Positions 21,402-31,181 of a stretch of 64,000 bases of DNA are shown piece by piece. The translations under genes and the position numbers were made by a program. Under the pieces are notes generated by a model. That model worked only from the letters and a program-made list of their open reading frames with translations, searched no databases and was not told the DNA's origin. Each line of letters opens with the position of its first letter. Position 1 is the stretch's first letter. Source of the DNA: Luteolibacter yonseiensis (GTDB taxonomy: Bacteria > Verrucomicrobiota > Verrucomicrobiia > Verrucomicrobiales > Akkermansiaceae); the NCBI RefSeq assembly GCF_016595465.1, contig NZ_JAENIK010000011.1, positions 248,001 through 312,000 on the forward strand, given 5' to 3'.

Positions 21402-23243
21402 TCACGAGAGACGTGCCGCGAGCAGCTCGCGCTGGAAAACCAGCTCCTTCGGCAAATGGTCGTACAGGTCGATGAACAGTTCCCCCTGGCTCACCAGCTC
21501 CGCTTTCCATTCCGAGCGGTGGAAGGCCATGGCGGCGTCATAGTTTTCCTTCGTGAAATTTTCCAGACCTTCGATATTGAAGTCCTCGAACGCCGGGGTC
21601 CACCCGATCTGTGTTTCATACCCCGCCGCCGCGCCGTTGCAGCGTTTCACGATCCACTCCAGCACGCGCATGTTCTCGCCATAGCCGGGCCACAGGAATT
21701 TTCCGTCCTCTCCCTTGCGGAACCAGTTTACGTGGAAAAAGCGGGGGAGGTTGGTGATGTAGCGGCGCATTTCCAGCCAGTGGCCGAAATATGCACCCAT
21801 GTTGTAACCGCAGAACGGCAGCATCGCCATCGGATCCCTGCGGACTTTTCCAATGGTTCCGGCCGCCGCGGCGGTCATTTCCGATCCCATCGTGGCGCCC
21901 ACATAGACACCGTGGCTCCAGTTGAACGCCTGATAGACCAACGGCATGGTGGTGGGCCTGCGGCCTCCGAAGACAATACCGTCGATGGGAACTCCGTCCG
22001 GATTCTGCCACTCGGGATCAATGGTCGGGCATTGGATGGCGGGCGCGGTGAAGCGGGCGTTCGGATGGGCGGCGGTATGGCCGCATTCCGGCGTCCAATC
22101 CTGGCCCGTCCAGTCGATGAGATGTGCGGGCTTTTCAGGAGTCATGCCTTCCCACCAGACATCTCCGTCGTCGGTGAGAGCCACATTGGTGAAGATCGTG
22201 TTCTCCTTCATCGACTCCATCGCGATGGGATTGGTCTCGTAAGCGGTGCCGGGGGCGACTCCGAAAAAGCCTGTTTCCGGGTTGATCGCATGCAGCTTTC
22301 CATCCTCATGCGGCCACAGCCAGGCGATGTCGTCACCGACGATCGATGTTTTCCAACCCGCCTCCTGATAGGATTTCGGCGGGACGAGCATCGCGAGGTT
22401 CGTCTTTCCACAAGCGGAGGGAAACGCGGCGGTGAGATAGTTTTTCGTCCCGTCCGGCGCGTGGATTCCGACGATGAGCATGTGCTCCGCCATCCATTGG
22501 TGTTCGCGGGCGATGTTCGAGGCGATGCGCAGCGCGAGGCACTTTTTCCCCAACAGGGCGTTGCCGCCGTATCCCGAACCGAATGACATGATCTCCCGCG
22601 TCTCGGGAAAATGGACGATGTATTTGTCCTCGTTGCACGGCCAGAAGCTGTCGGCCTGTCCGGCCTCCAGCGGCGCGCCCACGGAATGAAGGCTCGGGAT
22701 GAACTGGCCGTGGCCGTCACGTTTCCTCGGAGTGGTGCCGTCCGCTTCATTCTCCAAGCGCTCCAACACATGCGCGCCCATGTGGCACATGATACGCATG
22801 TTCACCACGACGTAGGGGCTGTCGGACAGCTCCACCCCGATCTTCGCCAGCGGCGAGTCCATCGGTCCCATGCAGAAGGGGATGACATACATCGTGCGGC
22901 CCTTCATGCATCCCTTGAATTTGTCGTTGAGGAGCGCGCGCATTTCGGAAGGTTCCGCCCAGCGGTTCGTGGGGCCTGCCTCGTCCTGCCGTTTCGAGCA
23001 GATGAACGTGCGCTCCTCCACCCGTGCCACGTCGGACCGGGTGGAGCGGGCGAGAAACGAGTTTGGGCGTTTCGCGGGATTCAGCCGGGTGAAGGTTCCC
23101 TTCTCGACCATCAGGGAGGTCAGCCGGTCCCACTCCGCTTGAGAGCCGTCGCACCATTCGACGGTGTCGGGCGTGCAGTGCGCGGTCATTTCAGCGATCC
23201 ATTTTTGCAACGCGGGGTGGGAGGTGGACGGAGATCGGCTCAT
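21402..23243 (-). CDS. pckG: Phosphoenolpyruvate carboxykinase (GTP)
   Basis: 613 residues. It interconverts oxaloacetate + GTP with phosphoenolpyruvate + CO2 + GDP and is the entry step of gluconeogenesis. The GTP-type P-loop FPSACGKTN is near residue 270, with the metal-binding VGDDIAWLW, the substrate loop in [18 protein letters not shown] and [13 protein letters not shown] further on. Length and motifs match the GTP class, not the ATP class. The ATG has an AAGGA-like ribosome site about 9 nt upstream. Confidence 0.96.
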   Translation of the reverse strand: MSRSPSTSHPALQKWIAEMTAHCTPDTVEWCDGSQAEWDRLTSLMVEKGTFTRLNPAKRPNSFLARSTRSDVARVEERTFICSKRQDEAGPTNRWAEPSEMRALLNDKFKGCMKGRTMYVIPFCMGPMDSPLAKIGVELSDSPYVVVNMRIMCHMGAHVLERLENEADGTTPRKRDGHGQFIPSLHSVGAPLEAGQADSFWPCNEDKYIVHFPETREIMSFGSGYGGNALLGKKCLALRIASNIAREHQWMAEHMLIVGIHAPDGTKNYLTAAFPSACGKTNLAMLVPPKSYQEAGWKTSIVGDDIAWLWPHEDGKLHAINPETGFFGVAPGTAYETNPIAMESMKENTIFTNVALTDDGDVWWEGMTPEKPAHLIDWTGQDWTPECGHTAAHPNARFTAPAIQCPTIDPEWQNPDGVPIDGIVFGGRRPTTMPLVYQAFNWSHGVYVGATMGSEMTAAAAGTIGKVRRDPMAMLPFCGYNMGAYFGHWLEMRRYITNLPRFFHVNWFRKGEDGKFLWPGYGENMRVLEWIVKRCNGAAAGYETQIGWTPAFEDFNIEGLENFTKENYDAAMAFHRSEWKAELVSQGELFIDLYDHLPKELVFQRELLAARLS

Positions 23244-23304
23244 GTGAGGTCCTTAATAAAGCGATTCGCATGCCGATTGGCAATGCGTTGCGGAAATTCA
23301 TCGC

Positions 23305-26300
23305 TTAGAAAACCTCCGCCCGCGCGAGGTGCGTCGAAAGCAGGACACACTCGACCGATGCCGCGGGGCAGGTCTGGCGCATCATCTCCCGATACGCGCC
23401 CATCTGGGCGGAGTAGCGTTCGACCAGTTCCGAGATTTCTTCCACAGGATCCGTCTTGAAGTCGATGATCTCAACCCGCGAAACGACGCCATCCGCATCG
23501 CGGTGCAGGTGCACCCGATCCATCACGCCGCTCAACCATTTTCCATCGATCACCGCATCCACCGGTTGTTCGCGCAGCAGTTCCACCGGCCTTCCTCCGC
23601 GTTCGAAAAACCTCCTCAGATCGGAAACTCCAAGCAGTTCCGTCACCCGTTTTTCCACATCGCCGACAGGCAGGACCGGGGGAGCTTCGTCCACCCAACC
23701 GATCTTCTCGAATGCCTCGTGAACTTCGGTCCCATAACCGAGGCCCGCCATGGAAATGGATGTGATTTGCTTCTCCCCGCCCGCCGTCATCCGCTCACGG
23801 CGTGGAATGGCCGCAGCCAGCACAGGCCTCCCGGCGACGGCTTTCGTCTTGCCGGAAAGGGCGAAACCTTCCACCCATCCAGCCGCGCCGTTCTGCCAGA
23901 TGGTCCCTGGTTGGCCGTTGGAGCCCACCGACCGCGCGAGCCAGTTCGCCAGCGATGGCTTGTCCGCGTCCTGCGAGGAGGACGGCGGTTCCAGCAACAC
24001 ATACAGCCCGCGTTTCGAGCGGGTGAGCGCCACATAGAGCATGCAGAATGCTTCGTAGCGTTGGTTCGCGGACCATTCCGCCTCAGCGTCCCGTAGCTCG
24101 GGAATCAGATCGCGCGCCCACTTCGGCGGGGTTTGGGTGATCCAACCCCTTCCCTCCGCCACATCGAAGTATTGGGCCGAGGGAATGCTGTCGTTCGGAA
24201 TCTCGGGCAGGACCACCACATCGAAGCCCAGTCCCTTCGACTTGTGGATCGTCATCACCTGGACCGCCGCCACACCCGGGCTCTGGGAGACTTCCAACCG
24301 CTCGATCCATTCGGCAGCCTCCTGCGGGGTCGCTCCACCCTGCGCGTCCAGGCTGGCGAGCGCGGTCATCACATCTCCCGCGCGGCGGCGGTCGAAGTCG
24401 GACCAGTCCGCCCAGCAGCTTTCCACCACCTGTCCGACCATTCTTGAAAAACCGGACTCCGAGGCGATTCCCAACAGCCCCTCCCACACCTGCTGCCAGT
24501 AGTCGCCATACCCGGCCGCGAGAGCCGGACCCAGCGGTGACATGGCGACGACCTCGCGGGAAAAAGCGTCCGCCGGATTCGCCAGCCACTTGAGCAGATG
24601 ATTGAGGGTGATGCCGACGGGATTGTCCTTCGAAGGTTCCCTCCGCCCTTCCTCGATCACGTCGAATCCCTTCGCACGCAGCACGTCCGCGACCTCCCGC
24701 ACCTTCGCATTGCTGCGGACCAGGACGCCGCAGGTCATTCCGCGTGTGCCGACGCCGAGTTCGTCCAGCAATCCACCCAGGCGTTCCAGGCGTTCCTCCC
24801 ATTTTCCCTCGACCACTTCCACACGCGCCTCTCCGTGTTTGTGAGGAACTGCCAGAGGGGCCGCGGAAACGTGCTGCTGCCATTGCCACATCGCGGCCGC
24901 GTCACCGAAAAGCTCGCGCATCGTCGCGGTGTCCCCACAGACCTGGTTCACCAGTGCGAGCACTTCCGGGCAGGACCGCCATGACTCCGCCATCGGTTCG
25001 ATCTCCAGGTCTCCCCCATACCGGGCCATCACCTCGTCGAAGAGGCCTACCTCACCACCCCGCCACGCATAGATCGCCTGCTTGCGGTCTCCGACCACGA
25101 ACATCGACCCGTCTCCCGCACCCGCCGCCTCGTCGACGAGCGGAAGCAATCCCAGCCAGTCGGCCCGGCTGGTGTCTTGGAATTCATCCAGCAGCCAGTG
25201 CTCATGGCGAGAGTCCAGACGGAAGTCCACCGCTTCACGGCGCAGGCGGGAGTCCTCATTGAGAACCCATTCCCCCATGAGGATTTTCACGTCCTCGAAA
25301 CCCAGCAGACCGCGTTGGCGCAGTTGTTTTTCGCAAAGCGCGTCATAGACCGAGACCACCTCGCGCACCGCGCGCGTGCGGTGCAGGGCGGCCGCAAGCT
25401 CGCATCGGGCGGCGAGAGCCACCAAATCGCGCAAGGCCTCTCCCGCAGGCCCGCCGATGAGGAACTCTTTGTAATACTTCACCACGAGCGGCCCGTCCCG
25501 GGATTCGGCCGCAACCATCAGGTTTCCCAGCATGCCGGTCGCACCATTCAGGCTCCCGCTGCCGATGGTGTGCCCGGTGAGGGCCGAAACGGCCTTCTCC
25601 AGCGCCTCGCGCTGGCCTTTCCGGGTGTAATCGATCCCATCCAGCCCGCGTTCCACCTTCGCTGCGAGGGTGTGCTTCTGTTTTTCCCAATCGTCGAACC
25701 GCACTCCGGCGAGGTCTGCCGGCCCCCATTCGGCCGCACGTGACGTGCGGTAGAGGCTCTGCCAGCTTCGCACGAACCCGCGCAGACCGTCCATGACTCC
25801 AAGCTCCTCCTTGCCGATTGTCGCGCGTCGGAAGGAGTGAAGGAAATCATCACCTCCGGATTCTTCCAATGTCTCTCCGAGGATCGCGGCGAGGATCTCG
25901 TCCGTCATGGCGACCGCGCGCGGTCCTTCCAGCAGATCGAATTTTCCGCCGGTCAGGCCCAGTTCGTATTGGAACCCGCGGACGACCTTTGCGAAGAAGC
26001 TGTCCATGGTGCCGAGCGTGAAGCGTGGCAGGGCCCGGACCACCTTTTCCAAGGCTTCCTGGAAATCCGCGTCAGGGATTTCCAGCTCCTCACGCAACCG
26101 CGCCGCCGTTTTTTCATCGCTCGCCGCGTCCGCCAGCTTCGTCAGAACCGAGTCAGCGAATTCTCCCGCCGCTTTGCGGGTGAAGGTGAGCGCGACGATT
26201 TTTTCAGGCGGCACGCCTTTCGCCACCAGTCCGATGACGCGGTTTCCCAGCTGGAACGTTTTCCCCGAGCCGGCGGAGGCCAGGATGAGCAGGTTCTTCG

Positions 26301-26313
26301 CGAGGATGTTCAT
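23305..26313 (-). CDS. UvrD/Rep-family helicase with C-terminal nuclease domain (AddA/RecB-like)
   Basis: 1002 residues. Helicase motif I is ASAGSGKT (residues 12-19), followed by VALTFTRKAAGEFA, the Walker-B region HWLLDEFQDTSRADW, VGDRKQAIYAWRGGEV, and motifs V-VI in TIHKSKGLGFDVVVLP and LYVALTRSKRGLYVL. The C-terminus carries a PD-(D/E)XK nuclease: IIDFKTD (core D951-K953) and Q-x3-Y (Q970, Y974). This is the architecture of the AddA subunit of double-strand-break repair nucleases. AddA is slightly short at this length, and no AddB-like gene lies next to it, which is unusual. Confidence 0.9.
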   Translation of the reverse strand: MNILAKNLLILASAGSGKTFQLGNRVIGLVAKGVPPEKIVALTFTRKAAGEFADSVLTKLADAASDEKTAARLREELEIPDADFQEALEKVVRALPRFTLGTMDSFFAKVVRGFQYELGLTGGKFDLLEGPRAVAMTDEILAAILGETLEESGGDDFLHSFRRATIGKEELGVMDGLRGFVRSWQSLYRTSRAAEWGPADLAGVRFDDWEKQKHTLAAKVERGLDGIDYTRKGQREALEKAVSALTGHTIGSGSLNGATGMLGNLMVAAESRDGPLVVKYYKEFLIGGPAGEALRDLVALAARCELAAALHRTRAVREVVSVYDALCEKQLRQRGLLGFEDVKILMGEWVLNEDSRLRREAVDFRLDSRHEHWLLDEFQDTSRADWLGLLPLVDEAAGAGDGSMFVVGDRKQAIYAWRGGEVGLFDEVMARYGGDLEIEPMAESWRSCPEVLALVNQVCGDTATMRELFGDAAAMWQWQQHVSAAPLAVPHKHGEARVEVVEGKWEERLERLGGLLDELGVGTRGMTCGVLVRSNAKVREVADVLRAKGFDVIEEGRREPSKDNPVGITLNHLLKWLANPADAFSREVVAMSPLGPALAAGYGDYWQQVWEGLLGIASESGFSRMVGQVVESCWADWSDFDRRRAGDVMTALASLDAQGGATPQEAAEWIERLEVSQSPGVAAVQVMTIHKSKGLGFDVVVLPEIPNDSIPSAQYFDVAEGRGWITQTPPKWARDLIPELRDAEAEWSANQRYEAFCMLYVALTRSKRGLYVLLEPPSSSQDADKPSLANWLARSVGSNGQPGTIWQNGAAGWVEGFALSGKTKAVAGRPVLAAAIPRRERMTAGGEKQITSISMAGLGYGTEVHEAFEKIGWVDEAPPVLPVGDVEKRVTELLGVSDLRRFFERGGRPVELLREQPVDAVIDGKWLSGVMDRVHLHRDADGVVSRVEIIDFKTDPVEEISELVERYSAQMGAYREMMRQTCPAASVECVLLSTHLARAEVF

Positions 26314-26426
26314 GGCTGCCGCGAGCGTGAGGGGATTTCCGGGTTTCTGGAACTCTGAAATCCTCTCCGGAGGGATCTCCGAAATGCTGCTGGTATTTAA
26401 GGTTGGTGAAGTTAATTTCGCAGCCG

Positions 26427-27317
26427 ATGACGGACCGCGACGAGATCGCCTTTTTCGAGTTCCAAGCCACGGAGAAAAGTGGCTCGCGCCGTACGCTTGA
26501 AAACTATCGGGACGCTCTCGCCGCTTATCAGAAATGGCGGGGTGACAAGTTCTCCGGTTGGCGGGACGAGGAAGCGGACGATTTCCGCGACTATTTGTTT
26601 TACCTGATGAAGCAGGACTTCAAGCGCTCGACGATCCGGTTGAGATTCGCGGCGCTGAGATCTTTTTATAAATTCCTCGTGCTCCGCCGGGGAATGGCGG
26701 GCAGCCCGGTCGCGGAGGTGCAACTGCCGAAACCCGAACGCGGACTGCCGGTGGTGCTCACACTTTCGCAGATCGACGAGCTGCTGGCGGTGCCCCTGCG
26801 ATCCGAACCGGACAAGAGATCCCCCGTCTGGCTTCCGTTGCGCGACGCGGCGATCCTCGAGCTTTTCTATTCCTGCGGCCTGCGGATTTCAGAGCTGCTG
26901 GCTCTGGATGTGAGGCACGTGGACTTCATCGGAGAGAGCGTGAGGGTCATGGGAAAAGGTTCGAAAGAGCGCATCGTTCCTGTCGGAGGACCTGCCCTGA
27001 ACGCCATCCAGCGCTACCGTCAGGAAGCCTCCGTCACTTCGGGGCCGTTGTTTCTCAGCAGCCGCCGCAAGCGCATCACCCAGCAGGCGGTGGATCAGTT
27101 GCTGAAGAAATACCTGAAGCGCAGCAACATTCCCTTCGCGATCAGTCCCCACAAGCTGCGCCACAGCTTCGCCACCCATTTGCTGGATGCGGGGGCGGAC
27201 CTGCGGAGCGTGCAGACACTGCTCGGGCACGCGTCGCTTTCCACGACGCAGATCTACACTCATGTGACGAAGGAGCGTCTGAAACAAGCCTACGACACCG
27301 CCCACCCCCGCGCGTGA
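26427..27317 (+). CDS. Site-specific tyrosine recombinase XerC/XerD
   Basis: 296 residues. It resolves chromosome dimers at dif with a partner recombinase. A SAM-like N-terminal DNA-binding domain (1-100) precedes the catalytic domain, in which all active-site residues are present: R153 (GLRISE), K177 (MGKGSKER), H242-x2-R245 (HKLRHSFAT), H268 (LLGHAS) and Y277 (IYTH). The start at 26427 (MTDRDEIAFFEF) is chosen over eight upstream codons. Both XerC and XerD look alike at this level, so no letter is assigned. The next gene overlaps by GTGA. Confidence 0.9.
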   Translation: MTDRDEIAFFEFQATEKSGSRRTLENYRDALAAYQKWRGDKFSGWRDEEADDFRDYLFYLMKQDFKRSTIRLRFAALRSFYKFLVLRRGMAGSPVAEVQLPKPERGLPVVLTLSQIDELLAVPLRSEPDKRSPVWLPLRDAAILELFYSCGLRISELLALDVRHVDFIGESVRVMGKGSKERIVPVGGPALNAIQRYRQEASVTSGPLFLSSRRKRITQQAVDQLLKKYLKRSNIPFAISPHKLRHSFATHLLDAGADLRSVQTLLGHASLSTTQIYTHVTKERLKQAYDTAHPRA

Positions 27318-28036
27318 AATCCCTATTTCTCCATCTCGTGAAAATCAGCGGCATCCTCGGTTTTTTGGGATTAAATGCCTGCTCGAACCAACCGCAGCTC
27401 CCTCCGGGTCCTTATGGTTCCCATCCCCATGAGGAAATTGTCAGGCGGGTGGCGGAAAAAACCGACCTCGCGGTGCTCTTCATCGGAAACAGCTACAGCT
27501 TCGGCGTGCCCAGGGCGTTCACAAGACTGGCTGCCGCGAATGGCAGGAAAGTCCGGACCGCCCATGCGACCTACAGCGGATGGACGCTCGCCCGCCACGC
27601 GGCGAACGAGGCGACGCTTGCCAAGATCCGCAACGGACGCTGGGACATCGTCGTGATCCAGGAGCACAGCGTGATTCCCTCGCTGCCTGCGGGGAAACGG
27701 GATGCGGAGATGCTTCCGCCACTGCGTTCGCTGGTCACCGAGGTACGGAAACAGGGAGCGGTTCCCGTGCTCTATCAGACATGGGGCCGGAGGGACGGGA
27801 ACAAGGACGTCCGTCATGATGATTTCCATAAAATGACCGGCAGGCTGCGGGATGGCTACGAGGCTGCTGCTAAAAACGCGGGCTGCCTGGTGGTGGTGCC
27901 GGTGGGGGATGCCTGGGAAAGGGAGTTTTCCGCCGGAAATGGAGCGGAGCTTTTCATGCCGGATGGCAGTCACCCGTCGGTATTCGGAAACGAAGTCACG
28001 GCCCGTGCGTTCTATGAAGCCTTCTTCGGAAAATGA
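27314..28036 (+). CDS. SGNH/GDSL-like hydrolase lipoprotein
   Basis: 240 residues. The signal peptide with lipobox GLNAC (Cys ~23) predicts a lipoprotein. LFIGNSYSFGVP resembles block I of SGNH proteins, with N then S where the nucleophile is expected; IVVIQEHS is block III-like and the C-terminal PDGSHPSVFGNEV contains the D-x-x-H dyad. These fit an esterase or carbohydrate deacetylase acting outside the cytoplasm; the substrate is unknown. It starts at a GTG overlapping the xer stop. Confidence 0.75.
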   Translation: MKSLFLHLVKISGILGFLGLNACSNQPQLPPGPYGSHPHEEIVRRVAEKTDLAVLFIGNSYSFGVPRAFTRLAAANGRKVRTAHATYSGWTLARHAANEATLAKIRNGRWDIVVIQEHSVIPSLPAGKRDAEMLPPLRSLVTEVRKQGAVPVLYQTWGRRDGNKDVRHDDFHKMTGRLRDGYEAAAKNAGCLVVVPVGDAWEREFSAGNGAELFMPDGSHPSVFGNEVTARAFYEAFFGK

Positions 28037-28037
28037 C

Positions 28038-28062
28038 AAAGGAGAGCGCGGGGCTCTCCTTT
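28038..28062. terminator. Bidirectional terminator
   Basis: AAAGGAGAGC (28038-28047) and GCTCTCCTTT (28053-28062) form a 10-bp perfect stem with a 5-nt loop between two convergent genes. Confidence 0.75.
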
Positions 28063-28084
28063 GCCTGATCATGAGTGGAGTGGA

Positions 28085-28585
28085 TTATTCAAGAAGGTAG
28101 GTCACCGAGTAAACGGTCGTCTTGAGGCCCGAGCCGGTTGTCTTGAAGAAGGAAAGCTCCGCGAAAACCGGCTTTTTAAGCGAGTTTTTCCGGACCACGG
28201 CCGCGTCGGCATTGAGGGCGGTGGATCCTTTCTTCGGCTTGTTGATGTAAGCGTTCGCCAGGGCGGACGGACTTTCGAACTTGATGGTGAATCCCGGTCC
28301 CTTGAGTTCGCCTTTGCTGCCGATGGTGAATTTCACCTTCTGGCCTTTTTTGAATTTAGGCACACCGGATGGAATGGAGGTTTTCTTCGGGGTGCCGGTG
28401 AGGCCGCCTTTGACGGCCAGCGCCTCGGTGACGGTGAGGGTGAATTTCTGTCCGACAGCGAAGTCGCCGTAGGTCTTCGCCTTGGAGGCGGCTGAGACGG
28501 ATTGGCTGGCCGGAGCCGCGTGGATCTGGGTGGCTGGCAGCAATGCGCCGCCTGCGATGATGAGGGAGGTAATTAGTGTTTTCAT
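28085..28585 (-). CDS. Exported protein of unknown function
   Basis: 166 residues starting at 28585 (MKTLITSLIIAGGALL), a clear Sec signal peptide with probable cleavage after IHAA. The mature part is Lys/Gly/Thr-rich, with short beta-strand-like segments (QKFTLTVTEA, KVKFTIGSKGEL, GFTIKFESPS) and no cysteine pairs or known motif. It is convergent with the SGNH lipoprotein gene and shares the terminator in the gap. Function not recognised. Confidence 0.7.
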   Translation of the reverse strand: MKTLITSLIIAGGALLPATQIHAAPASQSVSAASKAKTYGDFAVGQKFTLTVTEALAVKGGLTGTPKKTSIPSGVPKFKKGQKVKFTIGSKGELKGPGFTIKFESPSALANAYINKPKKGSTALNADAAVVRKNSLKKPVFAELSFFKTTGSGLKTTVYSVTYLLE

Positions 28586-28690
28586 CGGAGTCTGGGGTGA
28601 CTGTGTCAAACGAGGTCTAGGCGGAAGTATTCTTCGTTACAAGAAGAAAATCCTTTTGCAAAATGCACTATCAACTGAGAGCCAGCAAGT

Positions 28691-29047
28691 TCAAGGGACA
28701 CGAAAGATCTTCTGGTTCGATGGATCACGTGCGAGCTGACCTGATTTGAAACCGGTGGTGTCGATGACGTTGTAAGGTTCGTAGGGGCTGAGGACACGGT
28801 CCGGCTGTTCCGTACGGGTCGCCGTGGGGAAATTTCCATTCGCGGTCGGAGGTGGCGGCGTGGAGGGTGGGGGAGCACCGGCATCCGAGAAGGTGGACTC
28901 CGGTGGACGGGAGGGTGGGGGTGGCGGCGAGATGTCATAGTCCGGGCCGTAGGCGGGGCGGTGCGGTGGTGGCATGGGCTCCGGCGGAAAGCAGGAAACC
29001 AGGCTGGCAAGGGCTGCGGTGGCGAGGACGGGCGACAATTTCGACAT
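28691..29047 (-). CDS. Proline-rich small lipoprotein
   Basis: 118 residues. Signal peptide MSKLSPVLATAALASLVSC with lipobox LVSC. The centre is a Pro-rich, low-complexity linker (PPPPPSRPPES, PPPSTPPPPT). The C-terminal ~35 residues (YEPYNVIDTTGFKSGQLARD, then PSNQKIFRVP) look like a small ordered motif that I believe recurs in Verrucomicrobiota lipoproteins. Probably envelope-associated; role unknown. Confidence 0.7.
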   Translation of the reverse strand: MSKLSPVLATAALASLVSCFPPEPMPPPHRPAYGPDYDISPPPPPSRPPESTFSDAGAPPPSTPPPPTANGNFPTATRTEQPDRVLSPYEPYNVIDTTGFKSGQLARDPSNQKIFRVP

Positions 29048-29083
29048 GGGCGTGGGACGGTGTTTTGTTGTAATCTATTCGAG

Positions 29084-29914
29084 TCAGCGGGATCGTGCAA
29101 TCAGATGCTTGGACAGAATGACCAGCTTGCGGGCCTTCGAAATCCGATAGCGGTTTCCGAAAACATGGAATCGACCGGCACGCATCTTGTTCAACAGCAG
29201 GTAATAGATCTCACCCATGATGCTTGCTGGCAAGAGCGCTTTGCGATCCCTCGCGGGCAATGAAGCTGCGGCTTCCCGGTAATGCTCTTCCGCACGGGCT
29301 GCCTGGTGGTCCATGAGCGCGAGGAAACGGGTGTCACGCACCCGTGCGGCAAGGTCCTGTTCCGTGTAATGGAAACGTTCCAAGTCTTCCATTGGCAGGT
29401 AGATGCGCCTGCCGTTTTCATAGTCCTCACCCACGTCCCTGAGAATGTTGGTGAGTTGCAGGGCGTGTCCCAGGGCGATGGCGTAGCGCTCCGATCCGGT
29501 GTCCACGCAGCCGAAAATCCTGATGGAAACCAGGCCAACGGCACACGATACCTTCCAAATGTAGCCTGACAGGTCCTCCCACGTTGCGAAGCGCCGGGGT
29601 TGCAGGTCCATCCGGCATCCGTCGATGATGGCGACCAGCAGGTGATCGGGTATCTGGCGGCGATCACGCAGGGAGACGACCTGTTGCTGGAATTCGTCCG
29701 GTGCGTCGAAGCCACGGGTGATGCCGTTTTCCCATGCATCCAGGGATTTCAGCCGCTGTTCCGCAGGCATCCCGGGGTCGTCCGCGAGATCATCCATGGT
29801 CCGGCAGAACGCGTAGAACACGACCATGTCCTCACGGCGGTCGCGGGGGAGGATCTTCAGGGCGAATGCCAGATTCGACTTCGCCTTGCGGGTGATTTCC
29901 GACGCGGCGGACAC
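29084..29914 (-). CDS. Squalene/phytoene synthase family protein
   Basis: 276 residues. Head-to-head prenyl synthases condense two isoprenyl diphosphates. Both Asp-rich metal-binding motifs are present: FCRTMDDLADD (about residue 40) and LTNILRDVGEDYENGR (about residue 155), plus IYLPMEDLERF. It could make squalene in the HpnC/HpnD route or phytoene; the sequence alone does not settle this. It is 4 bp from the end of the lepB gene on the same strand, so the two may be cotranscribed. Confidence 0.85.
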   Translation of the reverse strand: MSAASEITRKAKSNLAFALKILPRDRREDMVVFYAFCRTMDDLADDPGMPAEQRLKSLDAWENGITRGFDAPDEFQQQVVSLRDRRQIPDHLLVAIIDGCRMDLQPRRFATWEDLSGYIWKVSCAVGLVSIRIFGCVDTGSERYAIALGHALQLTNILRDVGEDYENGRRIYLPMEDLERFHYTEQDLAARVRDTRFLALMDHQAARAEEHYREAAASLPARDRKALLPASIMGEIYYLLLNKMRAGRFHVFGNRYRISKARKLVILSKHLIARSR

Positions 29915-29918
29915 GGCG

Positions 29919-31127
29919 TCAGCGGATGAAGCCCCAGTGTCCGGTGGTGAAAGGCCAGAGTGAGAAAAGAGCGGGGCCGACCAGGTTGAACTCCTTCACG
30001 GAACCCCAGTAGCGGGAATCAAGCGAGTTTCCTGTATTGTCGCCGAGGGCCGCGTATTCCCTCATGCCCGGGCGGGCGGTCGCAGCCAAAGTCAGATTGT
30101 CCCCGGATTTCGAGATGAACTGGCGGAGCCGTTTGCCATTCGCATCGGGATCCTCGGGGCTGGCGAAACCGTATCCTCCGGAATTGATGCTGTAGGCTCC
30201 CTCGCCACGGATCACCCGTTGGATGCCGGGTTCCTGGGCGATTTTTCCGTTAACGATCAAATTGGGCGACTGGACGGCAAGGGTGTCCCCGGGCACTCCG
30301 CACAGGCGCTTGATGTAATGCGAACCGGCTCCCTGGGGGCCGCTGCGTTTCTGGATGCCGTCGATATCGATGGTGTCGAAAACGAAAACCTCGCCACGCT
30401 TGGGCTTGCGGAAGTGATAGGAAAACTTGTCCACCAGGACAAGATCCCCGGTATCGACGAAGCCTTCGCAAAGCTTGATGCCTTTCTCCAGGAAACCGCC
30501 GTTTTGCATGATGGCGGATTTCAAACCCGCGGACAAACACGCCGAGGCGGGGGCGGGCAGCTTGAGCGGCTCCGCATCCCTGGAGATCAACACGGAACGG
30601 CTGAAGAAATGCAGCATCTGCGTGTCCCTGATGTCCGGTCTGCCGGGAGGGAGGATCGCGACATGACGGTCCTTGTCATTGACAACGGATACATACGATC
30701 TCCCCCGCATGACCTTCTCCCAGAGTCTTACCGGCAGGCCGGGCCATTCATTTTTCGCCAGCGGGGTGCCGATGATGCCATTCAAGGTGGGCTGCATCGA
30801 TCCGGTCGGAATGCGGAAGGGTTGCAGATAATAGGCACGCAGGCCGAGCGCGATGACGATGGCCACGAACATGACCTCCACGTTTTCCTCGAACCAGCCG
30901 AGCGGTTTTTCGTGAGGCAGCGAGTTTTCACAAATCGCGCGGAGTTGTTTGGAAGCCTCGTTCACATCCGCAAGGTCCTTCGACTTGATCGCCGCGGCGA
31001 GATCCGCGCGGCGTGAGTCGATTTCCGCGATGCGCTCGGGTTTCAGAAGGTCGCGTTTGTAATCGACAAACTTCTTGGCCCCTTTGACGAGATGCTGCGC
31101 TTCCTTTTTCCACTTCGGCGTGAACAT
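29919..31127 (-). CDS. lepB: Signal peptidase I
   Basis: 402 residues, longer than most. An N-terminal cytoplasmic region of ~80 charged residues precedes a membrane segment (VMFVAIVIALGLRAYYL). The catalytic serine is S110 in RIPTGSMQPTL and the general base K273 in HYIKRLCGVPGD; the later box GDNTGNSLDSRYWG is intact. Relative to short enzymes there is an insertion of about 100 residues between the Ser and Lys boxes. It cleaves Sec/Tat signal peptides at the outer face of the membrane. Confidence 0.93.
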   Translation of the reverse strand: MFTPKWKKEAQHLVKGAKKFVDYKRDLLKPERIAEIDSRRADLAAAIKSKDLADVNEASKQLRAICENSLPHEKPLGWFEENVEVMFVAIVIALGLRAYYLQPFRIPTGSMQPTLNGIIGTPLAKNEWPGLPVRLWEKVMRGRSYVSVVNDKDRHVAILPPGRPDIRDTQMLHFFSRSVLISRDAEPLKLPAPASACLSAGLKSAIMQNGGFLEKGIKLCEGFVDTGDLVLVDKFSYHFRKPKRGEVFVFDTIDIDGIQKRSGPQGAGSHYIKRLCGVPGDTLAVQSPNLIVNGKIAQEPGIQRVIRGEGAYSINSGGYGFASPEDPDANGKRLRQFISKSGDNLTLAATARPGMREYAALGDNTGNSLDSRYWGSVKEFNLVGPALFSLWPFTTGHWGFIR

Positions 31128-31181
31128 GGCCGCAGTCTCATGGCGAATCGCTCCGACTGCAAGCGCGGAGAAAGCCGGGGA

